This document shows, piece after piece, positions 50,801 through 62,800 of a DNA stretch of 64,000 nucleotides. The DNA is from Bryopsis sp. KO-2023 (taxonomy: Eukaryota > Chlorophyta > Ulvophyceae > Bryopsidales > Bryopsidaceae), in NCBI GenBank assembly GCA_030272585.1, contig BSYQ01000003.1, forward strand, positions 5,084,001-5,148,000, read 5' to 3'. A program made the translations under genes and the position numbers. The notes under the pieces are model-generated. The model searched no databases. It worked only from the letters and a program-made list of their open reading frames with translations, and was not told the origin of the DNA. Every line of letters begins with the position of its first letter. Positions within the stretch are counted from its first letter, which is position 1.

Positions 50801-53800
50801 GTAAATCCTAGGGTCAAAAGGGCAACACAGTCAAACAGGGCACCAAGAATTGGTTGAGGAATGCATTCGTTGATTGACAAAGTATGCTCAGGGCCATACT
50901 CGCCTTCCCCCTGCATAAGAAACATGTCCAGCGATGGGGATTGAATTTTGAGGGGGTGCGTACATGTCCACGGAGATTATCATCGAATCCTCTTGCGTTG
51001 TCTTGGGAAGCAGACGTAGCCTCCACAAATCCCAACATTCGCTCCATGCGCTCCATCTCTTGCTGCAGCTCGGTGTTTCTACTCTGAGTTGATTTCACTT
51101 CTTCTTTCAGACCGGAGCTCACAGATGTCAAATTCTCAATCTCCGTTTTCAACCTTTGGATTTCTTCATCCCTCTGCTGCAAGGCACCTCGCATTTTCTC
51201 TTGTTCGCTGAGGGCTTCTACCAATTCCATTTTCAGACTGGCTCCAACTTCATCTTGATTCAGACCACCGACACCGCTACCACCAGCCCTCGCATCTTGT
51301 ACCTCTTTTTCCAGGTCGACATTTCTGGAGAGCAGGTTCTCGTATCTCTCCTGCAAAGCAACCGACCCTTGCTCCACCACCTGTTTCTCTCTTGTCAGCT
51401 TTGCCACTTTTCCAGCAAACATGTCACAGTCGCTGCGAAGAGCAGTCAAAATAGCGGTGGCTGCATTTTTCTCGCTCCTCTCTAATTTCAGCGAATCTGA
51501 GAAATCTTCCGAAGTTGTGTGCGCCCTGTTCTGAGCAGAGATCAACTGTGTCCTCAAATCATCCTTTTCGCTGGATAAGTCAGCAACCACCATTTCGAGC
51601 TTTGCCCTCTCGTCAGAGCCCTTCTCCATCGAATCTAGAAGCGTTTGGCACTCCTCTTCTTTGAGCTTCAATGCACTGACAGCTGCTTGATTATCCGCCT
51701 GAGCTGAATTCAGAGCCCTCGACATCTCCTGCATCCTGCTGGCAAACTCAGCCTGCAAAGCTTTCAATTTCCCAGCCATTTTATCTTTTTCGCTCTGAGC
51801 CTCCGCAAACGATATCTTCAGTTCAGCTTCATTCCCCAGGGCTTTTCTGAGAGCTTCTCTATCTTCCTCCCTATCCCCCTGACTCTCAGCCAATTGTTGC
51901 CTCAATTCATTAACAGTCCCTTTCAACTTTTCCTTTTCTGACGATAAGACTGCAACGAGTGCCTTCAGCTGATCCCTTTCATCTCTGACATCCTCCAGCT
52001 GTGCCAAGTAAACCGGGCATTGTGGACATCCTGCATCCTGCTGATCCGTAGTTGACCCCAAGCTGGAAGGCAAACCCCGAGAACGAACTTGAAGGTCCGC
52101 CATCAAATCCTCCTCTTCATCCAGATCGCAGCTTGCAGCTGTCAGCTCCCTGACCTGCTTTCGAGTCTCGTCGAGATCCTGTGTCATGGTATCAGCAGCA
52201 TCAGAAGCTGCTGCCAAATCAAGCCGCTGCATCTCGAGTCTGTCGCTCATTTCTCGCCTGACTCTCTCTCCTTCGACCAGCAGCCCTTCAAGATGAGCAT
52301 TCCGTTTCTTTGCATCCTCCAGCTCTGCCAGTGCAGAATTATGCTTGGTTTTGATATCGGCGATTTCCCCAGCAAGATCTCGTTCACGATTGGCAAGCAA
52401 CACCCTCGCATCGTTGCTATCTTTTGCCAGGGAATCCACTCTGCTTGCCAGCTGCTCCTCACGCTCCCGAATATCTGACAGTTCTTTTGTAAGCTTGTCT
52501 CGCTGAGCCTCCAGCTCCTGCGACTCCTTGTCACGTTGAGACAATCGAACTTTCAGGGAATCCGTTTCCTGCACAAGGAGCGCCACCTGTGTTTTCAGCT
52601 CCCTCTCCCTTGCTGTTGCACCCTCGAGCTCTTTCAGCACTGCCTGATGAGCTTCAGCTGCTTCCTGGGCTTCTTTCTCCTTGTCTACCAATCCGCTCCT
52701 CAGCTGATCAGCCTCTCGGGTACTGATTTCCACTTCATTCAGGAGTTTCAGTTCAAGCTCCCTGGCAATGACCAACTCTTCAAACACTTTCTTGGTCCCT
52801 TCCTCTGCCTCCTTCACAGCTGAATTCAATTCAGCTTTGGTGCTTTCGTGGGCAGCTGTCATTGTGTTGACCTGTTGCATGAGATCCTGCTCATGTTTCT
52901 TGGACTCATCGAGCTGCTTAGCAACCATGCCTCGCTCTTCCAATGCATTTTGAAACTGGCTATCACGCAAGGACATTGCTTCCCTTAAATCCTCAATCTC
53001 AACAGCCAGCCCCTCCACTTGCTTAGTCAGATCAGATTCCTGCTTCTCAGCGTTTTCCAGCTCCTCAGCCAATTCCTCGTATCTAGCATTCGATGATTGG
53101 ACTGCACTTTCTTTCTCGGCGAGCTCCACATCCCTCTTTTCCTTTTCTAAAGTCAGGGCTTGGACCTCCCTTTCTAGCTTCACCCCCCGTTCCTTAGCAT
53201 CTTGCAGCTCTTTGGCCACAGAACCTCGCTGCTCCTTCACATTATCTATATCTGTATCTTTCTCTGATAACATGGCCTTCAGATCCTCATTGTGTTTCAA
53301 AATCTGAGCTAAACTTCTCTCCAGCTCCTCCTTATCACGCTGAGCTTCATCCAGTGCTTTCAATGCAACCTTCCCCTCATTCAGGGCATCTTCGAGCTCT
53401 CCAGCCTTTTGGCCACGCTCTTCGACGACACGCTGCAATTGCTGAGTTTTACCGTTCAGCTCGATTTGTCCTTCTTCGATCCTCTGTTTCAAAACCTCCC
53501 TCTCTCGAAGAACATCTGACATGAGCTTCTGCGAACACTCCAGCTCTTGCCTTACACTCCGAACCTCTTCTTGCAACACAGCATTTTGATTGTTCGCATC
53601 CTGCAGGGCTGGCCGAAGATCACTTGGCACTTCAGCCACCTCCCTGCTGGGCTGCCCTTCTCTACCAAACAACATTCCTGGTGGCAGTCCCCTGGAGCGG
53701 ATAATCGGTCCTACCGCTGCATGTTGCTCTTCCTCGTCCCCATCATTGTTCTGAATATAGACATCAGGGCTTTGCTGCTCCGACTCAGTCTCCGTGTTTA

Positions 53801-56800
53801 CTTGATCCCTGGACACCTCCCTTCCAGGTTCATATTCTGCAGAGCCTTTTTCCGTTGTTCCCTCCTCATGCAATCTTTGAGGTGGTACAGGGGGACTACG
53901 CATCAGAGCCTCCTGGGAATTATCACTGGGGGGTGGAGCTGGTACAATTATCGGCATATCCACAGTAGTCTCATCACAGCTCAGGTCCATTCCGGGAGGT
54001 TTCTGATTTGAAACACCAGGAACAAATGCAGGCATGGCAGTATTCATTCCAGTGTCAGTTTTCTTTATCTCATCCTCCAGCCCTCCAGAAATATCTTGAG
54101 CCAATTCTGGTCTGAACAAATCCACAGAAGTGCCGGTTTCCCTTGGCTCTGCTTCACCAGCATCGCCTTCATTATCCGGAAAGACGCTGGGCCCCCCTTC
54201 CTCTTTTTCCTCCTCCTCCTCCTCCAGATCAATATCCATATCATCACCACACTCTGAGTCATTGTCATTCAGGGTTTGAAAGAACTCAGGTGTAACCTCG
54301 CGTGTTGCAACCACAGTCGGGACCGGCCCAAAATCTTGATCATTTCCATCTTCACTCTTGGTTTTCCCAACTTCACTTTTGGAATGAACACCAGCTGTCT
54401 CCATAACGGTACCAGGATCATCCAGAGAACGCACATCGGTATCATATTCTTGAGGCTGCACAGAGGTACCTCCAGGTTGGTATCCTAGACCAAATCTAGG
54501 CGCATCCTCGAAATCGACAGCATCATCTCTGACAGACTGGAAAGGATTTTCCTCTGGTGCATCATCTACAGCCACAAGGGTGCTGCTTTGAGCATGATCC
54601 CCGGTGGATTCATCTGGGGGTGCACCAAAAGTAAACACCAATGGGCGAGGTGTTGCATCCTTGGTTTGATCTTCCAATGCACTGGATCCTGGCGGGGTGG
54701 GCTCTGACAGTGCTTCGGAGGAATCTTGGACTTTGAACGGCCAACTCCAACCTAAATCTTGGCCTCCTGTCTTTTCAGGCTCACAGGTTTGCTCTTCCAA
54801 TGCACTGGATCCTGGCGGGGTATGTTTTGACGGTGCTTCAGAGGTATGGTCTGCAAATGCACTGAATACCGGCGGGGCCCACCAACCCCTACTCGAATCT
54901 TGGTATTCTGTCTTTTCAGATTCACACTCTTGAAAATTCGAATCCTGGCCTTCCGAAACTGGTGGCAATGCATCTTCCATTTTTGCAGACATGTGCCCTT
55001 CACTGAACAGATTCAATCCCATCCTCTCCCTTTCCCTGGCATCCCCTTCCTCGTTGTGTTTGTCGTCCAGAGAGTCCTTCACAAACCTATCTTTCATGCT
55101 ATCGGTAAACGATATAGATCCAAAGCCAGCTCTCGACAGATTCTCCCCCGAATCTGGTGCGTTTTCCTGACTTGGCCCAACATCACCCATCTCCGAGGAA
55201 CATTCTAATTCTATTGGTTGATTCGGCATAACCTGTGCCGACCCCGGATAAAAAAACCCAGACAGAACGCTGCGTGAAGAGATCTTCTCAGCATCTGGCA
55301 TTTCCCCAGATTCTTGCGTCTCATCCTGCCTGTCAGAATTCAACATCTCGTCTTCCAGAAATGAGTGAGGTCCTTTGTCCTCAATGTCTTCAGGAAGGAG
55401 TGACATTGATTCCCCACCAAGATCCTCTCCTCCTGCTGCCGCCTGGGTTGGTCTCTCCCCACCATTATCGTCGGCCAATATTCTCTCGACCACTGATTGA
55501 GCCTCGCCACGGAAGCTTGCAAAATCCACAGAATCTGTCTCGGAGTCTGCCATAGAGTCTGTCATGGTTGGAACCACTTCGATTGAATCTGGGTGTGGTG
55601 GGCAGGATTCAATCCCAACACAATTTGGCACGAGATCTTCTCCCAGATCATCAGCATTGAATAACACCTCATCCAATTCAGCAACTCCACCATAGAGAAG
55701 CGGGGCCACAACCACCTCTTCATCCTTCTTTTCTCTTGCCACAGAAGCCTCCTCCACGGCCACCTCTTCCTCCTCCTCCTCTCTTGCCACAGAAACCCCC
55801 TCTTCTTTCATGACACTTGTTTTACCATGATCAACATCAGCCTCAGAGCAGCCCGCAGTCCCAATTTCCTCCTCCTGCTCTGTTGCAGCACCACCCTCGG
55901 CAAGAACCTCTCCCTGAATATCATCATTCAATGCCGGCAACACACTCCAACCGGTCCACCCATTGTAACAGCTCTCGATTTGTGCTTTGTCATTGTCTTG
56001 CTGATTGTCTTGGCCTGGATCAGAGGCCTGTGCATCAACCCCCCCTTCTATTGGCTGGTCAAAACTTGCAGCCGTCCCCATGGCATCAACTTCTATGGGC
56101 TCTTGTTGAGCCTCCACACTCGTATCCTCTTCGCATTGGATTGTTTCTTTCTCTTCAATCGCCTCTCGACTAACAGGGCTGCCAGTCCTAGGTACCAAGG
56201 CTTCCTTGTGGTGTTGCTCAGCTTCGTGTGGACCTGGCCCACCAAACCAAAATCTATCCATGTCAACTTCTATGCTGTCATAGGTAGCATCGTCCATAAG
56301 ATTGGCATTCGATTTCCCTGGCATCTCCAAGCCATCTCCATGCTCTTTGTCCCCTTGCCCTCCACACACTTCATCTGACTTTTGAACACCAGAGCTCGAG
56401 TTTGGAGCCGTATCTGCCTCCCTAGTGAATGGAAGCTTCAGCCCTCTAGTCTGGATTGCTAGGCTAGGAGGGTCACTTTCATCACCCAAGCCACCAGAAA
56501 TACGGTCCAATTGCTGGTCTTGTTCCACCTTGGTGGTGGGAGGCATCCCCTGTGGAATGTCCTCTGACTGCACCTGTTCTGGATGAATCACAGGAGAGGG
56601 TTGATTGTCTCCACTTGCTTGTGAATGCAAATTGCACACACGTGATTGCCCACCGTTATGGCCGACTGATGATAAACTCGACCAGAAATGCCACATGGGA
56701 TACAAAAAGCTGGCCGGATTCCACTGACGCGCTGAAGGAGAGAAGGGTCTTTCTGGAACTTCACTGTCGTTTTCTTCCTCGACCGAAGGTGATTGATGGG

Positions 56801-59800
56801 GATGATCTCCCAAGGACTGGCTCTCCTTCAGACTTGAGCGTACTGGCAGCAGCTCCACCTCGCTACTAACAGATCTCGTGTGCGACCTCCCACTTGACCG
56901 GCCACTTTGCCTCCCACTTGGCAGAGAAGCTGCGATGTCCTCCAAAGGATTATCAATCGCAGGATCCAAACTCATGTGCAGAGGTACAGGGAGAGGCGCT
57001 GCCACTTCTCTCGTCTTGACCACCCTGGGGGTTGCTGGACTCTTATCGCTCCTGGATGTTCTTTCAGTGCTACTGTCCCTCACGTTTCTTGGGGTTTCAA
57101 TGGGAGAATGCCCCATGCTGGGGGGTTTGCCCACATCTATCCTCTCCTCAGATTCTGCACCACTAAGTGTAGGAGGCGCTTCCTGCACAGCCCCTGCCTC
57201 AACGATGTTATCCCCACCCTTCCTATCTTCTCCATTCTCGATACCTCCTTTTCGTAAGCCCAAACCAACCAGCCACGACCTCTCCATGTGCTCAGCAAGC
57301 CCATCATCAATTCCACCCTCTCGCACAATATTGACCTCATCAGAATTGACGTCCTCTATGCTGCGCACTTGAGCACTCCGTCTACTGCCTGCAGATCCTC
57401 CTGTTTCAACCTCCATGTCAGACCCATCATGCTTAGGTAACACTTCAGCCTGATGGTAACATGCTTCTGGATGAGGAGAATGGCTCACAGGCAGCTGGGG
57501 TTCTCCGCTGTCTATTGCAGATGCATCGCCAGGCTCTGCTCGATACAGAATTTGACCACTTTTGCCTTCGTCCAAATCCGTTATTTCTCCTGGAATTTTG
57601 ATGCCTCTTGTGGCCGTTTTTGTTGCATCAGGAAGTGGCCCAATACTAGGACCACCACCCAGGTAGTAGGGTCGACTCTCAGAATCCTCAGTATTTGGGG
57701 GAACCCCATAGGTGATTGAGCTATCTTGGCTTTGCTCATTGATGTTGACGTCTGGATAACGCCACTTACCCCACCCATCATTATTCACCACTTTTGGCTC
57801 GATATGAGGAGCCTCTTGCTCATTCAAACCCCCTGTTGGATCTTTTATGGAGGATCGGGGAGCAGCTTCTCCTTCCTCGGTATTGTCCGACTCATAGAGC
57901 TCCCCCTCCAGGCCATCTGGCCATCCTCCACTAGGAATGACGTGCGTATTTGACCATTGTAGGTACATTTTGCTGACAGGATCTCTGACAGGAGACCTCA
58001 ATCTGCTGCTCGACACCGAGGATGGTGCATGGTGTCGGGTCTTCTGCATGTCGGGCATCAGATATGCTGGCAAACTGCGAGTTTGTATATCTGATAAGAC
58101 AGCAGCTTCTGCCTCCAAGTCTGGCACTTTCCTCCCCTTTGCCCCAAATGTCGGGGGTGCACCACAAGGGGTGCTCACTGAAGCTTTCAGGTCATCATCC
58201 TGTGCGAAATATATGAAAGAAATCTCTTCAAGATCGTACTCAGCGATTGTACAATTCTCATCATCATTATTTTTCCCAGGGATTGAGTCTTACCTGGGTG
58301 CTGACTGATGGCAATCCTCTTGTTGCAACTTTTGTTTCTTCATCACCATACTCATCTTTCAATCCCAGCTCCACTCTATCCTCGTTAGCAACCTCTTCCT
58401 GTGCCTCCTGTCAAGCATACCAACAAATTAGCAGAGCATATCTAGCATACCCCCCCTCCCCCTCCCATAAAAAAGCCTTCCACCACTCGGTCCATCAATA
58501 GAAAAAAAACTGTTCTGTGGGATCTATTTTCTCATCGATTTGTTTGTGAACTGAAAAAGGACGTTGTCCTTGATTTCACGGCAAGCCTTTCAAAATTCGA
58601 GGAAAAACGTAAACGTACTCATGCCTTTTGCATTATCGTACCTTCGATGGAGTGACTATCAAACCCATAGGCAAACTTCTCGTTGCCACATTTGCTGACA
58701 TTTCATCCTGCCCTCCCTGAGAAAAAAAGACATACATCAATAATGCACTACAAAAATACAACTACAGGAAACAACATATTAAATCTTCAACATGAAAGGT
58801 ACAATCATGGAACAAAATCAAGTTTCAATCACATACCACTCCAACATCCTCCTCGACTCCAGCAAAACTGTATCGCATTTTCCCGAGAGCCTCCTCCAGC
58901 TCCATGATTCTTCTTTCTCGCATCTCGACCTGATTTTTCAAATCCTCCACTTGCCGCTTGTACTCTTCCACCTCCCCACACAACATTCTGTTCCTCACCT
59001 TTTTGTTCTCAAACTCCCCCACCACATACTCCAGCTCCATCCTGAGCGATTCTATCTCAGCCCTCATTTTCACTCTGTCATTTTCCAGCAATTTCACCAT
59101 GCCAATGGATCGTATCTTGTTGGACTCTGCCTCTTCTAGTTCTTTAAGGCGAGATTCGGCCGCCTTCAGTTTTGCAGCAAGTTTCGTGTTTTCGTTTTGG
59201 AGCATCGCCATTCGGCCGAGGTTCTGCACCCCCTGTGACTCTGCATTTTTTAATGCTTTTTTCAGTTTCTCAGCTTCTTCCTTGGACATCATTTCCCCCT
59301 TTGCCTCCCTATATCACCACATGCGAACAGTCACCTTTCGAGAGCTGCTCTTTGTGGGATTGCAATACACGATATTTTTTATCGTAACTTTTTTTTTTTA
59401 TGGGAGGGGTGTTTTCAAAGAGTTGGATTTTCACCACTGACCACCCACAACCCATTTTGGAATTCCCTGGAGTTCCAATGTCTTTTTTCTTATGATCTTT
59501 TGTTTTTGCCTTTTTCTGAACTTGTTTTTTTGGAGGGTGAGGAGTACGGAAAAAAGGACCACTCCAAAAGCACTTCTGAACCCATCCCCACAGTATCTGT
59601 GTTGTTTCTTTTTTTCGATATGGATAGAGGATGTGAAGCAATCGTGGATTTTTTCTTGGCCCAGAAGTCTTTTGGAACTTGTTAAATGGCTAGGATACAA
59701 ATAAGTTCCATTCTGAATCAAAAAGTGCGTTGCACATCCAGTCCAGCCTACGTTTCTCCTTTATTCGACGCATCGGCGCCTTTGCCAGACCATCCTGCCA

Positions 59801-62800
59801 CAAGCTTTTCTGGCAAATCCTCATCCCCATCCTCAATGAGGTCTTTTTCTGTCTTTTCGTCAGTCAGACTCTCCTCTGCAGAGATGGGCTCATCGATCTG
59901 AGGTGCAGTGAATACGGCTGCTGGAACCACCTGAAAAGACAGTTTTTATCAACCTCATTGCTAGCCACAAAACTGTACATTTCAAATATTTAAAAAAGTG
60001 CAACTTTCTGGAAAAGAATCAGATATCAACTTTCCCTCCCCCAAAAAATGACAGGAAGAACTGGTAAACTTTCTAGGACACAACGTTCTACTTCAAAACC
60101 CCTCCCCACATCCCCCCCCCAAAAAAAAATAAATAAATAAAAACTATGAAAAGAAGAACTGACTGGGGGTGTTTCGAGATTGACAGACAAGGAGCACTCA
60201 CTGGGCTGATGCTTCCTCGGGCAGAAATTTGTGGATGGGGTTCAGGAGTCGCCTCTCTCGTCCTCTGCAGAAACACCAGCAAACAAACAATAAGATTAGA
60301 GGATCAAGCAGACACCCGTATCGAGAGACGAAAATTTTCACCAAATAAAAACCTCCATATACACAAGAAATGGAGTTCCTAAATGTTTTTTCTTGTGTTT
60401 TCTTAGGAACTCCATACCCATGAACATAGCACCCCCCATGTTGATCAAACATCGCACCTGGTCGGGGGTTTTAGCTTCCTCGTTCCACGTATCAAAATCC
60501 TCTGTGCTGGATATCCTCAGGGGGGTTGGCGAAGACACCCTCGGTTCCATCTCTCTTTCTGGGGTGCAAATCCTGGCGCTGGGCGAAGGAGATCTCTCGC
60601 TTGTGTGTACAGCAGGAGGGGGGGAGCTTTCAGGCTTGAACGCCTTTGAAACCTGATTCAACCGCATGTATTAGGGAATATAAGGCTGTCTGTAATTGGA
60701 ATTGGAGCGACCCCGGTGTTTTTGTAAGAGAAAAAAAAAACCCTATCTCTACGGAGCAATTGAGGGGTGTTTTTGGGAGTGAATACTTGTGCAAAATCGA
60801 CCAAAACAAAAAAGCGATAATGTTTCGAGAGGCGAAATGGAAGCTCCTCGTTGTGAGGTCATCGAGGAAGATGGGCAAATCTCTTCACTTAAAAAAAAGA
60901 GTGAAAAACCAAACCATATGGAATCAGCAGAGATCCAAAAACAACCCCTGAAAGACCAGAAACTCAAAAACATGAAGTCAGCTGGAACTCTATTTCATGG
61001 AGGATAGAATTCAAGAGCTTTAAGATAATTAGTCATTTTGATCTATCATTTGAACACCTCTGATGTGAACATTTTTTGTCCTGAAGACTCTGTGTTGCCA
61101 AACGATCCCCCAAATTCGAAAGCACCACCAAGTGTTGAGCTTTCTGTCTTCTTCAGGTGAAACACACACACACACACACACAGATAGAAACACACAAAAA
61201 CGATGTTACAGTTAATTCTTCCATTATCAAGCAACATCAAAGAGATAAATCCAGCACCAGATGCGAATATAGACACAACCTCATTTGTGTTCCTTACTCG
61301 AGAAGCACCCTGGCCAGAAAAGCCTCCACTTAGAATCGGCGAAGAAGCGTCCTGGCCAAACAAGGGCTCAACAGGAGTGGGTGAAGAAGCCTCCAGGCGA
61401 AATCCTTCATCAGGAGTCGGTGAAGAAGCGCCAAACAAGATTTTACCTGGAGTTGGTGCAAAACCACCCTAGCCAAACAAGCCTCCATTCTCAGTTGATG
61501 GCGTTGGATTTTTGTTGCTAAAAAATTTGGACCTCGGGTTCAAAGCATGCAATGCAAGAGCCGGACAAATAAACCAACGCCAATGGCAATATGGACCACC
61601 GATGAAGTGCAGACATACCTGTTTGGACTGTTCAGCACCGGAGAATGGATTGAGATCAGGCTTCTGGGACTCCTGGTCACTGCTGATTGATGGCTTGATG
61701 CAGTAAGACTGCATGACAGACCCAAACGGCGTCGGCTGAAACCACACCACAAGCAAAGGATTCGATTTCTCACCCTGTCACTCAAGCATTGCTACTCCAA
61801 AATTGATTGATTCTCTGAAAAAAAACTGTCTGAAAACAAGTATAGATAGAGAAACTAATGAAAAAACAACCAATCTGCCTAGCATATGTGCTGGGCCAAT
61901 ATATTATTGGGAATCGGTTGCATGAAGTCTCGATGCACTGTATTCTGCAAAATTCTGAAAATTTGAACATTGCGTAAGGATTCCTGAACAACAATGCAGC
62001 ACAGCCGACTTACTTGAGGAAACGCACCACCCTCCTTATTTTCCGTGAAGCTACTGGCTGTGTCCATTTTCTCATCGACCTCCTTTTCCTGAAAACATAA
62101 AATAAACCAAAATCTTTGCCAGATTCACCAAATTTCCTCCAACCAAAAAACACCTTCCCTCGTATTTTCTATCTTTTCATATGGAAACATCCCAGTATAC
62201 CCTAATGAGTGTGTACAAATCAAAAATTTTCACCTTTTGCATTCCCTCGATAGTTCCCATAGAAATCTGCCTGGTACCAGCTCCTTGACCTCCAGCCATC
62301 TCCTTCTTGGTCTGTTCCAGCAACTCGTAGTCATCTTTGATTGTGTCCCTCTCTTGTTTCACCCTCTCAAGCTCCTCTTTAATATTAACTGCCCGATCCT
62401 TGGCCACCCTTTGCTCTTCCTGTGCTTGATGCAACTCCCCCCTCAGCTTTTCCCTCTCTTCATTCCACTCTCTCGCACCATTCCTAAGTTTCTCAGCCTC
62501 TTCTGCCGTTTTGCTCAGCTCCTGTTTGAGCTTTTGCATCTCAACATCCTTTTGTTTCCCCTCTTCGTTGACCACTTGCAGTTTATTGCCTAAGAAATTG
62601 GCTTGCATCTTGTACTGCTGGGCCTCCGCCAGCTTTCGCTCCAATTCTGCCTTTTGCTTATTTAAAGTCCCCCTGTGCGATATCAATTTCTGATTTTCTT
62701 CCCTCAAGCTATTGACTTCCTTCTCTATTTTGGTCTGGTTAGCTTCGTTTTCTTTGACGACCTGCGAAGCCCTTTCATACCCAACACCCAGTGCCTCTTT

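Noticed and set aside
61879..62067. Candidate extra exon of the giant gene
   Set aside because: The frame from the nearest acceptor meets a TAG within about 25 codons and no donor precedes it.
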